Positions 43,428-52,031 of a stretch of DNA of 55,926 nt are shown here, piece by piece. The stretch comes from Sinanaerobacter chloroacetimidivorans (GTDB lineage Bacteria; Bacillota; Clostridia; Peptostreptococcales; Anaerovoracaceae). Position numbers and translations under genes: made by a program. The DNA lies in the NCBI RefSeq assembly GCF_018128545.1, contig NZ_JAGSND010000024.1, positions 1 to 55,926 on the forward strand, in the 5' to 3' direction. The notes below the pieces were generated by a model. That model was not told the origin of the DNA. It worked only from the letters and a program-made list of their open reading frames with translations, and did no database searches. Each line of letters begins with the position of its first letter. Within the stretch, counting starts at the first letter, position 1.

Positions 43428-43476
43428 GCCTCCAATCCTGGCACATTAGGAAAGTGCTGATTCATTCCATGCTTCC

Positions 43477-44796
43477 TTAAATCTCAAATTCCTCAAACTC
43501 TTTTTCCAGCACTTCGTCATTTATCTCTGACTTGGCAAATTCGAATTTTTCAGAGCCCAAAAGCTCAGAAACATTTATATTCGGGTTTTGGCAGACGATA
43601 TTCAGCAGCTCTATAAAATCACGGATCACCTCCCGAGGTGTTATATTTGTCTCCGCACCGATTCTGCTGAATTCAATTTTAATAAAATTGATCATATCAT
43701 CCTGACTTAAGGCTTGCTCATAATCAAAGAGACCTGCATGAATATCGGCAAGCTTTTCAATCAGAACCAGCATTTCCTCATAAGTAAGAGGGGTGAGCTT
43801 GATTACCGGCGCAAGCACATCCTTTATATTATCGCGTCCGAAGCGCCCCTCTTCAAGTCGGGATTTTAAAGCCTCATAGCTAAAAACACCACGTCTTGTG
43901 TCCTCGATGCACTGAGGTGTACCACCCATTATGATGCCTAGATACCGGGCCTTTCCCTGAAGTGTGTCATTGTACATCGTAAGGATTTTTTCATAGTTAT
44001 ACTGCCGTGTAATGCTGTTTGGAACCTTATAAATATTTACAAGCTCGTCGATCAGTATAAGAAGCCCATTATATCCTGCTTTCTTAAGAAACATTGCAAA
44101 GATCTTAATATACTCGTACCAGTCGTCATCTGTAATGATAATATTAACACCAAGCTCCGATCTGGCTTCCGTCTTATTTGCATATTCACCGCGAAACCAT
44201 TTTACTACCTTTGCTTTGCTTTCATCGTCTCCGTTAAGAAAGGATTTGTAATATATAACTAAAAGCTTCGCAAAGTCAAAGCCATGCACCATTTCGTTAA
44301 GCGAGCTTATCACTTCGTATATTTTCTTTTCAACCAGCTTGCTGAATTCGCTGTCATGAAAGGACAGATCACTTTCAGCGGCTACTTCACTTTGGATATT
44401 GCTTATCCACCTGTCAAGTATAAGTGTTAGAGCCCCGCCTTCGGGTCTGGTTTTGGTAGACATATTCTGGATTAGTTCCTTATATGTAGCCAGTCCCTGT
44501 CCTTTTGTTCCCTGCAATCGTCTTTCAGGTGAGAGGTCAGCATCTACAACAACAAAGTTTTTATCCATAACATAATTTCTAATTGTTTGCAGGAGAAAGC
44601 TTTTGCCGCTGCCGTATTTACCCACAACAAAGCGAAAAGATGCTCCACCGTCTGCAATAATATTAACATCTCGTAAAAGAGCATTAATTTCGGTTTCTCT
44701 GCCTACTGTGATATAGGGAAGGCCGACTCTTGGCACAACTCCGCCCTTCAATGAGTTTATAATTACAGTTGATATTCTTTTCGGAATTTTTACCAT
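43477..44796 (-). CDS. brxD: BrxD-like P-loop ATPase (DUF2791)
   Basis: This 439-aa ATPase has an N-terminal GGVVPRVGLPYITVGRETEI, a Walker A GKYGSGKS at 59-66 and a Walker B LLILIDEL near residue 240. The order S-L-K-G-G-V-V-P-R-V-G-L, then a P-loop preceded by FVV, is that of the BREX ATP-binding protein BrxD family. It lies between the TerB protein (16 bases) and the helicase. No PglX methylase or PglZ phosphatase gene is nearby, so it is not part of a normal BREX locus here. Confidence 0.9.
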   Translation of the reverse strand: MVKIPKRISTVIINSLKGGVVPRVGLPYITVGRETEINALLRDVNIIADGGASFRFVVGKYGSGKSFLLQTIRNYVMDKNFVVVDADLSPERRLQGTKGQGLATYKELIQNMSTKTRPEGGALTLILDRWISNIQSEVAAESDLSFHDSEFSKLVEKKIYEVISSLNEMVHGFDFAKLLVIYYKSFLNGDDESKAKVVKWFRGEYANKTEARSELGVNIIITDDDWYEYIKIFAMFLKKAGYNGLLILIDELVNIYKVPNSITRQYNYEKILTMYNDTLQGKARYLGIIMGGTPQCIEDTRRGVFSYEALKSRLEEGRFGRDNIKDVLAPVIKLTPLTYEEMLVLIEKLADIHAGLFDYEQALSQDDMINFIKIEFSRIGAETNITPREVIRDFIELLNIVCQNPNINVSELLGSEKFEFAKSEINDEVLEKEFEEFEI

Positions 44797-44812
44797 TACG
44801 CGATCCTCTCTG

Positions 44813-46303
44813 TTACAAAATAATAGCTTTCAATTCATCCTCATAATCTTCAATCAATTCCGGTTCATCACCATCAAAAATGAGAACAGTATCGCAGAAT
44901 AGATCAAAAAGCTTTTCGTTTATGGAATCAATGAGTACTGAAAGCATAAGCCCGTTTGATTTTACCAAATCACTATAATCTTTTCCATATAACAGACATT
45001 TCATAAACTCATACTCTATATTACTTAAGTTTGCAGCGTCTTCCTGAACTGCAGCAGCTACCTGAGCTGCTGCCTCCGGTACATCAGAAATTGTTATTTC
45101 CTCAGAATCTTCAACAATCAGCTTATTTTGAGTTTCAAGGGCAGTTTTTCTGATATTTTGAAGCTTTGAAATGTCAATTTCTATTTTGGGTACAGACTTT
45201 TTCTTCTTTTCTTCTAATAACTCCCCTATTACTTTCTGGATGATATCCTGATAAACCTTTTTAACCATGTCGACTTTCAAGGTAGATTTAAAATCATATT
45301 CCTGCCTCATTATGAAATCTATCGTTTTCAAGAGTTCACCGATATGTTTGTTTTTATCTTTGAAGAAGAAAAATCTTTCATATGTCCATTTTCCATTTTT
45401 ACAGATATATTTGCAAACGTCATTTATCTCATAAACGCAGTCTTTATGTATCTCATGGTTATAAAATACGGCCGAGTTGAACATCACATACTGATTGGTC
45501 ATTATTTTTCCGAAGAACTTTTCGCATATGCTGTTTTTACGTTTTTTATTATAATACTCTGTAAGTTCAGCAAAAACATTGTAAACTACATGTTTCACAT
45601 CATCTGAATATAATTTGTAAAATCTCGAATTCTCAAGATTATAGGATGATAAAGAATTCAGTGCAGAAAAAATTTCATCGGCACTATGAGAATAACAATT
45701 TATCAGGGTTAAAATTGTATGATCAAGATTCATGTCTGAAAAGTCATCAAGCAGGTGTTTTTCCAGACCATTATATATTACATAGTCTTTTAGCCAGAGC
45801 TTAATATAATGGTTAATCTTAGGATCAATATCCTTATATATCTGCCAGAAGTTTTTAATTTTATAAAAACCTTCCTCAGCAGAACTGACACCGATTTGCA
45901 TTAAGAGTTCATAAATATAAACAAAAACAAAAGAAAGTGACGTTTTATCTATGATACCGTCACGAACTCTGGTTCTCCATGAAAAATATCCACGCAATTG
46001 TTGGTCAGTCATAGACTGATAAGTTGGATAATAGCTTCGAAATTCACCGTTATACTGGTAGTCATCGGTATAGTCTTCCATGAATTTTCCTTGTTCATAA
46101 AAGATTTGTGCTGTATCTGATGCATAAAAACCAGGGCTTGATTTTACTAATTTCCTCATTTCACGATACTTTGGCGGCGTAAAATTAGCCATTTGTGCTG
46201 CTGTTTTAAGGATAGGCTCATCCTTATATATTTTCGACACAGTATAATCATTATTTGTAAACTTATTATTTATTGTTTTTATCAGATTCTGAATATCAGC
46301 CAT
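44813..46303 (-). CDS. TerB-N/TerB-C domain protein
   Basis: This 496-aa cytosolic protein has an N-terminal TerB-N-like domain (YREMRKLVKSSPGFYASDTA near 50, then YYPTYQSMTDQQLRGYFSWR then IYELLMQIG) rich in Tyr and acidic residues. A helical middle and a C-terminal TerB-C-like helix bundle with many acids follow (EPELIEDYEDELKAIIL at the end). These domains are linked to tellurite/stress systems and are thought to bind metal. ATG 46303 has GGTGG upstream and follows a good promoter. It is the first gene of the ATPase-helicase operon and is perhaps its sensor or effector. Confidence 0.85.
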   Translation of the reverse strand: MADIQNLIKTINNKFTNNDYTVSKIYKDEPILKTAAQMANFTPPKYREMRKLVKSSPGFYASDTAQIFYEQGKFMEDYTDDYQYNGEFRSYYPTYQSMTDQQLRGYFSWRTRVRDGIIDKTSLSFVFVYIYELLMQIGVSSAEEGFYKIKNFWQIYKDIDPKINHYIKLWLKDYVIYNGLEKHLLDDFSDMNLDHTILTLINCYSHSADEIFSALNSLSSYNLENSRFYKLYSDDVKHVVYNVFAELTEYYNKKRKNSICEKFFGKIMTNQYVMFNSAVFYNHEIHKDCVYEINDVCKYICKNGKWTYERFFFFKDKNKHIGELLKTIDFIMRQEYDFKSTLKVDMVKKVYQDIIQKVIGELLEEKKKKSVPKIEIDISKLQNIRKTALETQNKLIVEDSEEITISDVPEAAAQVAAAVQEDAANLSNIEYEFMKCLLYGKDYSDLVKSNGLMLSVLIDSINEKLFDLFCDTVLIFDGDEPELIEDYEDELKAIIL

Positions 46304-46324
46304 ATGACACCACCTTCGCACATA

Positions 46325-46353
46325 ATTATATCAAAGTGGTATTAACTTGACAA
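46325..46353 (-). promoter_or_regulatory. Sigma-A promoter of the TerB-ATPase-helicase operon
   Basis: On the minus strand TTGTCA (46348-46353) and a perfect TATAAT (46325-46330) are separated by exactly 17 bases, about 20 bases before the first gene. Right behind it an imperfect repeat TGATATT to AATATCA (46356-46382) might bind a regulator. The cassette thus carries its own promoter. Confidence 0.8.
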
Positions 46354-46423
46354 TTTGATATTAAAGAAGCCACTGAATATCATCTATACACCCAATGGCT
46401 TAAGCCTTTGATTAAACAAGGTT

Positions 46424-46510
46424 TTATCGTCTTTCCAACTTCACAACCGTCTCTACGTGCCTTGAAGCGGTAAAAAAGATGCCGCCTAAAGCTGGTGGGG
46501 TCTTGGCGGT
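46424..46510 (-). repeat. Array site D: hairpin arm plus rlmD 3'-end remnant
   Basis: This is the best preserved copy. The minus strand has CCGCC, then CCCCACCAGCTTTAGGCGGC and ATCTTTTTTACCGC, followed in frame by T-A-S-R-H-V-E-T-V-V-K-L-E-R-R-stop. The hairpin (46481-46486 with 46505-46510) plus six T would also terminate transcripts from the WYL gene. It flanks the TerB operon on its upstream side. Confidence 0.8.
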
Positions 46511-46645
46511 AAGGTAAGATTCTTTATTTTTTAACTAGATTTGACCCATTCAAGTGAAACATATGTATAATCATGATTCTAAATTTTTTCATCTATATAT
46601 GACCCTAAAACCCTCAACTATAAGAAATTATATGGTCTCCTTGTT

Positions 46646-47578
46646 CTAGTTTTCGTATAAGGTAGCGATATCATGTATTCTACGCTTCATTTCTGTACGG
46701 ATATGTAACGGCTCTAAACACTCGCATTTATCCCCGAAACTGAAAAGAATATTGTAGTAGTATTCGTTCTCTATGAAAGGAAAACTAACAATGTAATACT
46801 CATCACCGTCTGGCGAAAAGTGTTCATATGTGCAATAATCAAGTACCCTGTCCATGACAGATTTATGAATACGAATTTTGATTTTTGTTTGCATAGTTGC
46901 CAAAATATCAGTAAAATCTAACTGCGGTTTTTGATAACCTCGTGGCGTAAAAAATTCCTCTTGTATTTGTAGGTTTGATGTGCGGGATAGTTTGAATAAG
47001 CGAAAATCATTTCTTTTATGGCAATACCCTTGCCAATACCAATGACTACTTTTCAATACAAGCTGATACGGCTCGGCTGTTCGTGCAGTTTTATTTCCGT
47101 AGCGGTCTGCATATTCAAACGAAAGTAGCTTGCTTTCCTGTAAAGCTGTTTTGATAATTTCTAAATATGGTTGTATGTTCCTGTTTCCCATCCACGGACT
47201 TAAATCTATGCAAATCTGATTTGCTTTTAATTCAATGTCTTTTGCTCTGTCGGCGGGGATAAAGCTCTTAACTTTTGCAAGGGCGTTTACCAGTTCATCC
47301 CCTCGTATCATAGTAGAAAGATTGGAAAGCCCCATCAGTATAGCGGAAAGGTCTGCAGTCGAAAAAACTTTTTTATCAATCTTGTATTTCTGCATGATTT
47401 CAAAGCCACCGCCAACTCCCGGTGCAGAACAAACAGGAATACCCGCCATGTTTATAGTGTCTATGTCACGGTAGATTGTGCGGGGTGAAACTTCAAACAT
47501 ATCTGCCAGCTCCTGTGCGCCTATCCGCTCTTTTTCAAGGAGTATCATAATAATACTAACAAGCCTGTCAATTTTCAT
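46646..47578 (-). CDS. YafY-type regulator (HTH plus WYL domain)
   Basis: This 310-aa regulator has an N-terminal winged helix (ELADMFEVSPRTIYRDIDTINMAGIPVCS, residues about 25-55) and a WYL ligand-binding domain (LLSFEYADRYGNKTARTAEPYQLVLKSSHWYWQGYCH near residue 170). WYL domains bind nucleotide or nucleic acid ligands and control stress or defence genes. ATG 47578 has AAAGGCGG upstream; a start 24 codons earlier lacks support. It is divergent from the isochorismatase remnant and DJ-1 gene, and it has a near-perfect promoter. Confidence 0.93.
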   Translation of the reverse strand: MKIDRLVSIIMILLEKERIGAQELADMFEVSPRTIYRDIDTINMAGIPVCSAPGVGGGFEIMQKYKIDKKVFSTADLSAILMGLSNLSTMIRGDELVNALAKVKSFIPADRAKDIELKANQICIDLSPWMGNRNIQPYLEIIKTALQESKLLSFEYADRYGNKTARTAEPYQLVLKSSHWYWQGYCHKRNDFRLFKLSRTSNLQIQEEFFTPRGYQKPQLDFTDILATMQTKIKIRIHKSVMDRVLDYCTYEHFSPDGDEYYIVSFPFIENEYYYNILFSFGDKCECLEPLHIRTEMKRRIHDIATLYEN

Positions 47579-47618
47579 CTGACAGCCGCCTTTCAATTTT
47601 TCAAAATTTCTTTTTATC

Positions 47619-47647
47619 ATTATAGATTGTGGCCATAATGTTGTCAA
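47619..47647 (-). promoter_or_regulatory. Sigma-A promoter of the WYL regulator gene
   Basis: On the minus strand perfect TTGACA (47642-47647) and TATAAT (47619-47624) are 17 bases apart, about 40 bases before the ATG. Confidence 0.88.
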
Positions 47648-47677
47648 CAATTACATGGTACAATAAAAAAGCAAACA

Positions 47678-48091
47678 AATATTCATGTTATTTATATAAG
47701 GCATGAAAATTTATCAGCCGGCACGAGGACTCTTAAACCCGATATATATGGGTCTGAATTAGCTTCAGACTTGAAAATAGTATCAAAAAATATTTTTACA
47801 AAATACAAAGGCAATGCATTGAGTAGTGTAAAATTTACAGACTTTATTAGTAAAAATGAAATATGCGATTTCTACATAACAGGAGCAGATGCTGTTGCTT
47901 GTGTTAAATCAACCTGTTACAACTTACGCAAAGCAAATTTTGGCGTTAATGTCCTATCAGATTGCATTACCAGTTATGATAAAAGGAAAATTGACGAAAT
48001 GCTGCGCTATTATGAAAGTAAAGGCAGTAAAATCATTAGTTTAAATGACTTGTTACCTAATCACATCTTTGAAGCACGAAAACATTATTGA
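47678..48091 (+). pseudogene. Isochorismatase-family hydrolase, N-terminally truncated
   Basis: The plus-strand frame reads IHVIYIRHE, then NEICDFYITGADAVACVKST with the catalytic Cys, CYNLRKANFGVNVLSDCITS and a normal C-terminus. The first third with the catalytic Asp is missing, and the frame begins inside the promoter region of the WYL gene. No start with a ribosome site is visible (TTG 47771 lacks one). It is probably dead. Confidence 0.75.
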
Positions 48092-48195
48092 GCTCAGTCA
48101 ATGAAGAAGGCCGACTAGGACTATGGCGGCGATATGCAGTTTGTTGTCTGCTTCAAGTATGATATTTTAGAACACAATGAAAATGGAGGAAATTT

Positions 48196-48834
48196 ATGTT
48201 TACAATCTATGTTTACGTTCTTGATACTTTAGCCGACTGGGAACTGGGATATGTTATTTCGGAGCTGAATTCTGGTCGATTTTTCAAAAAGGGCGAGCAA
48301 CGTGTATCGCTCAAAACGGTTAGTTATTCTAAAGAGCCAATCAATACAATGGGCGGGATGACAATAGTGCCCAATTGTTTAATTGATGATATTGTTGTGA
48401 GTGAAACAAGCATGTTGCTATTACCGGGCGCAGATACATGGAACGACCCAAAGCATGTCGCTATCATCGAAAAAGCAAGCGAATTTCTCTCTTTAGGCGC
48501 TACGGTGTGTGCAATCTGTGGGGCTACCGCTGCACTTGCCAACTTTGGGCTATTGGATAAGCGTCCGCATACCAGTAATGGACCGGGATTTCTTGAAATG
48601 GTTTCTCCTGGTTATAAAGGGCAAAGTTTTTATATAGACAAGCCATCTGTAGCGGATAACAACCTTATTACTGCAAGTTCCACCGGAGCTTTGTTGTGGG
48701 CGAAACAAATTATTGAGCATTTAGGTGTTTTTCAATCAAACACACTGGAATCTTGGTATGAATATTTTAGTACCGGTGAGCCTAAACATTTCTTTGCCCT
48801 CATGCAAACTTTGCCATCTAGCAATGAAAACTGA
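48196..48834 (+). CDS. DJ-1/PfpI family protein (class I glutamine amidotransferase-like)
   Basis: This 212-aa protein has the ELNSGRFFKKGEQ start region, VVSETSMLLLPGADTW near residue 75 and the nucleophile elbow TVCAICGATAALANFGLL near residue 105 with the conserved Cys. DJ-1/PfpI members act as glyoxalases, deglycases or stress chaperones, or serve as ligand-binding regulators. GGAGG lies 7 bases before the ATG. It is next to a truncated isochorismatase gene and a WYL regulator that may control it. Confidence 0.92.
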   Translation: MFTIYVYVLDTLADWELGYVISELNSGRFFKKGEQRVSLKTVSYSKEPINTMGGMTIVPNCLIDDIVVSETSMLLLPGADTWNDPKHVAIIEKASEFLSLGATVCAICGATAALANFGLLDKRPHTSNGPGFLEMVSPGYKGQSFYIDKPSVADNNLITASSTGALLWAKQIIEHLGVFQSNTLESWYEYFSTGEPKHFFALMQTLPSSNEN

Positions 48835-48852
48835 TCCACAGACAGAAAAAAA

Positions 48853-48955
48853 TTACCCAAAGCCTCGCTTAGTTTGATACTGAACGGGGCTTTGATATTT
48901 AAGTGCATAAGCCGGCCTTTGATTATTGTAATTTACATATTCATCAGCCGTCATT
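48853..48955 (-). pseudogene. IS3-family transposase C-terminal fragment
   Basis: The minus strand encodes DEYVNYNNQRPAYALKYQSP then VQYQTKRGFG-stop, the conserved end of IS3-type transposases (Y-N-x-x-R-P, then S-P-x-x-Y). The catalytic core is missing. Confidence 0.8.
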
Positions 48956-49545
48956 TAAGCACACTTCTTCCCTTTCCCCAGCTAGATTCTTCTTCAATCT
49001 ATAGGCGTTTGTTGTTTTATCTACAAGGCTTGATAATATAAATAAACGCTGGTTTATTAAACGCTTATATATCCACAACGCTATTGCCTTCCTATCTCTT
49101 AAGCTCAATAACAATTCCATTACTCTTGTCAACAGAATCATTAAACGTTCCTTTTTGAAGATTTAATAATACTTCCAAATCTTCCGCATACATTGGTAAC
49201 CCTTCACATGCCAATTCATTCAGTATTTGACTTGCAGAAAGGACACCATGCTTTATCAATAAATTAATAGATGTTTAATAGTTGTGGCTGATGCATTTCC
49301 CATTCAGAATCAAAAGGTTCATTTTTTCTCCACTTCCGATAGGACAGCAATTTCATTAATTCTGGTATTGGTTTTGATTAATCCTGCCTAATCTATCATT
49401 TAGTTCAGATAAAGCTCGGCTCTGTATCATACCTCCAGGCTTATCTTTGCTGCATTTGTAGATTGTATCATCTATTTTATCTCCTCAAGGGTCTCACAAT
49501 TTATGGCTACTGCAAAATGTACCTAAACCCTTTATTTTCAACGCT
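48956..49545 (-). other. Decayed intergenic stretch
   Basis: It contains several short minus-strand frames with coding character, one ending at 49092 (LLIKHGVLSASQILNELACE and more). None has a start and ribosome site. I see no recognisable family. It looks like a graveyard of gene fragments between the IS3 relic and array site E. Confidence 0.3.
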
Positions 49546-49633
49546 TCACGCACGTTCAAGCAGGCAGCAGCATTCCGTATGCCTTGGGTGCGTAAAAAAG
49601 ATGTCGCATCTGCCTGGTATCCCCTTAGCAGGG
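49546..49633 (-). repeat. Array site E: hairpin arm plus rlmD 3'-end remnant
   Basis: The minus strand has CTGCTAAGGGGATACCAGGC, a GACATCTTTTTTACG segment and then in frame P-R-H-T-E-C-C-C-L-L-E-R-A-stop. The hairpin arms are CTGC/GCAG. It differs from B-D in many bases but has the same layout and orientation. Confidence 0.7.
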
Positions 49634-49639
49634 AGATAA

Positions 49640-50491
49640 TTATACTTCATTTTTAACATACTTAGAATGAAGATACCACATTAATGATATATAAAAGCCA
49701 ATTATAGGTGATATTCCATAACCCATTAAAGGAACAGGAAAGTTTCCAAATAACGTCGATAATATAATGATAATATAGTAACAACCAATGTATTTTGAAA
49801 TGGACTCTGTATTTTTAGGAGGAAACAAGAGGAATGGTATTGGCAATATTACCAAAGAAATAACGCCTAAAATTAACCAAGCAAATCCCATATTCGCCAC
49901 CATGTTTAATATTCTCTCTACATAGTTAACCGGAGGAAGATTGTCCAAATATATCCAGGAGAAAACAACAAATAGTGAAAAGGCGCTTATTATTAAAAAA
50001 CTTATTACTTTACTATTCGTATTTCGGCTTAGCATAATCATCATTGGAACCGCAAATCCAGTTAATTGGGAAGCATCGGGTTGAAAAAACAACACCAATA
50101 ATATTACGAAAGCTATAGCAAATCCAAGATTAAGCCCTTTGGTCTTCAATACATTCCATAACTCAATAAGAATTATGGGCAATATAATCATTGCGATGTT
50201 AAGTTTTACTGCTCCAATAGATATCCATCGATGTACACCTGCTATACCTTGGCTTGCAAAAGTCAAGATTAGAAGACCAAGTGCAGCGGGTAATACAAAT
50301 TTTTTATATTTACTTTTATTTACATTAAATTTGTGATTAGCCATAATCAAGGAAACAAAACTCATTAATACAAGGCAAGCTATATTTTGACTCCAAATTG
50401 CAATAGAAACATGATTTCGGTACATCGCAAGCGCTCCTATTGCAATAGAAGGTATCGTAATTGCAATTGGTATAAATTTTAGAAGTGACAA
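49640..50491 (-). CDS. Polytopic membrane protein, distant SEDS (FtsW/RodA)-like
   Basis: This protein of about 283 aa has eight or nine hydrophobic helices. Two segments recall SEDS glycan polymerases: GIAGVHRWISIGAVKLN (FtsW: R-W-I-x-x-G-x-x-x-x-Q-P-S-E) and PVPLMGYGISPIIGFYI (FtsW: P-L-x-S-Y-G-G-S). The catalytic Asp loop cannot be located, and it is shorter than FtsW (about 380 aa). TTG 50491 has AAGGAAGG 8 bases upstream; GTG 50500 is too close to that site. It lies between array sites E and H. Confidence 0.55.
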   Translation of the reverse strand: MSLLKFIPIAITIPSIAIGALAMYRNHVSIAIWSQNIACLVLMSFVSLIMANHKFNVNKSKYKKFVLPAALGLLILTFASQGIAGVHRWISIGAVKLNIAMIILPIILIELWNVLKTKGLNLGFAIAFVILLVLFFQPDASQLTGFAVPMMIMLSRNTNSKVISFLIISAFSLFVVFSWIYLDNLPPVNYVERILNMVANMGFAWLILGVISLVILPIPFLLFPPKNTESISKYIGCYYIIIILSTLFGNFPVPLMGYGISPIIGFYISLMWYLHSKYVKNEV

Positions 50492-50517
50492 TGCATTCAC
50501 CTTCCTTCAAGGAACTA

Positions 50518-50570
50518 TTATTTAGATTCTCGATGTAGCAGGCAAACGCACTCCACATGCGTTGTATATG
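50518..50570 (-). repeat. Array site H: rlmD 3'-end remnant
   Basis: The minus strand encodes T-H-V-E-C-V-C-L-L-H-R-E-S-K-stop, the closest match here to a real RlmD C-terminus. The hairpin arm is missing; the frame starts only a few codons before the KilA-N gene stop. Confidence 0.7.
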
Positions 50571-50601
50571 TTATACAGATGTATTTAAAATGCAAGTGCT
50601 A

Positions 50602-51447
50602 TTACCTACCTTCTAATTTTTTGATTGTTTCAGTGCCAATTTCCTGAATTGCCGCTAACTGACGAATAGCTAATTGGTTCAAAAGTTGAAGTCTTTCTGA
50701 TTGAGGTTTACCTTGTTCAATCAGAATTGCGTTATAGCTTTCCATATTAGCCAAAACCAACAACTGGTTTAATGTTGCATAGTCTCTAATATTTCCGCTC
50801 TTATCAGGGTGTTCTTCCCGCCACTGTTTAGCTGTAATTCCAAATAGTGCAACATTCAGCACATCTGCTTCGCTGGCATAAGTCATGGAAATTTGAAATG
50901 GTGTCAATTCTGGAGGGAGTAAGTTTCCCTTGATAGCATCAGTATGGATTCTATAGTTAAGCTTTGAAATCTCTCGATTCAGATTCCACCCTAAAGAAAG
51001 CCTGCTGCTTTCATCATTTTTCAGTCTTTTATAGTCTTTTATAATGTAGAGCTTAAACTCTGCTGATATCCATGATGCGAATTCAAAAGCAATATCGGAG
51101 TGGGCAAAGGTTCCACCATAGCGACCTGATTTAGAAACGATACCAATGGCATTTGTATTTTCTATCCACTTCTGAGGAGACAATGTAAAAGCATTATATC
51201 CAGCTTCTTTTCTAAACCTATCGAATTCGATAGGTTTAAAATCAAGGTTGTGTAATTGTTCCCATAGTCCCAAAAATTCGATAGTATCTTTTCCTCGCAT
51301 CCAGTTGTTGATAACAATAAATGGCTCATCACTTTTATATCTTGCAATATCCGTAAGCGATATGAACTCATTTCGAAAATCTTCTGTATAAATTGTAATG
51401 TCCACACCTTTTGCATGAATTTTTTCTTTAATAGGTTTCTTTGACAA
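50602..51447 (-). CDS. KilA-N domain protein
   Basis: This 281-aa predicted DNA-binding protein has the phage-type KilA-N domain at about residues 15-130 (NEFISLTDIARYKS, VINNWMRGKDTIEFLGLWE, then KWIENTNAIGIVSKSGRYGG then FAHSDIAFEFASWIS) and a helical C-terminal half (LNRE, then SRLQLLNQLAIRQLAAIQEI-like repeats). Such proteins occur on phages and mobile islands. It lies alone between array sites F and H, as if carried on its own cassette. Confidence 0.9.
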   Translation of the reverse strand: MSKKPIKEKIHAKGVDITIYTEDFRNEFISLTDIARYKSDEPFIVINNWMRGKDTIEFLGLWEQLHNLDFKPIEFDRFRKEAGYNAFTLSPQKWIENTNAIGIVSKSGRYGGTFAHSDIAFEFASWISAEFKLYIIKDYKRLKNDESSRLSLGWNLNREISKLNYRIHTDAIKGNLLPPELTPFQISMTYASEADVLNVALFGITAKQWREEHPDKSGNIRDYATLNQLLVLANMESYNAILIEQGKPQSERLQLLNQLAIRQLAAIQEIGTETIKKLEGR

Positions 51448-51700
51448 CCTTCATCACCCCCACATCACATAAAGAAGTACAGCTTCATGATCCAAGTATC
51501 CTTCTATTTTTCTTCAACTCTTTAACTAAATATATTATATCCGATATGCATCTTTAGAACAAGTGTTCGCATTCAAATTTCAAGATGTAAACCCCAGATG
51601 CAAATCTTATTATCACTGCTTCAAAGTTCATCTTTTTTATACTCACAAGGGTTATTTAAACATCATAAGTTGGTTCAATTAAATGTCCAAAGCTCTTAAT

Positions 51701-51794
51701 TTATAAGCCTTTTAGCCCCTTCAACTTCACGATGACCTCACAATGCCTTGAGTAGACAAAAATGATGTCGTGAGGACCTAGTGGGTCCTTGGCA
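51701..51794 (-). repeat. Array site F: hairpin arm plus rlmD 3'-end remnant
   Basis: The minus strand has TGCCAAGGACCCACTAGGTC with a GGACC/GGTCC hairpin, GACATCATTTTTG and then S-R-H-C-E-V-I-V-K-L-K-G-L-K-G-L-stop. It is the rightmost copy. Between 51795 and 52031, and at 51448-51700, I see no gene. Confidence 0.65.
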
Positions 51795-52031
51795 GAGGGG
51801 TTTTTTTCTTGAATCAACTCTATCATATTGTTTTTCTCAATACTGATATATTATATTTTGAGTATCAACAAGTCTAAATCTAAACTTATCGAGTTACTAG
51901 CACAGATCAAGAAATTGATAAAGATGTAACGTCTTTTTTCTCAAAATTAGATCTAAAGTTATATTCTTCTACTCTTAACATCATTAAAGTAATTACGAAA
52001 ATTGGTATGGCAACACTTTTTCGTACAAAAA

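Noticed and set aside
40142..46321. A complete BREX or DISARM system
   Set aside because: Only the ATPase and helicase resemble BREX parts; there is no methyltransferase, PglZ-type phosphatase, BrxC or DrmABC gene, so the name is not justified.
11398..51794. Repeated hairpin elements as a CRISPR array or classical integron
   Set aside because: Spacing ranges from about 1 kb to 13 kb, so it is not CRISPR. There is no intI gene, and the repeats carry coding tails of one protein family rather than attC-type R and L boxes.
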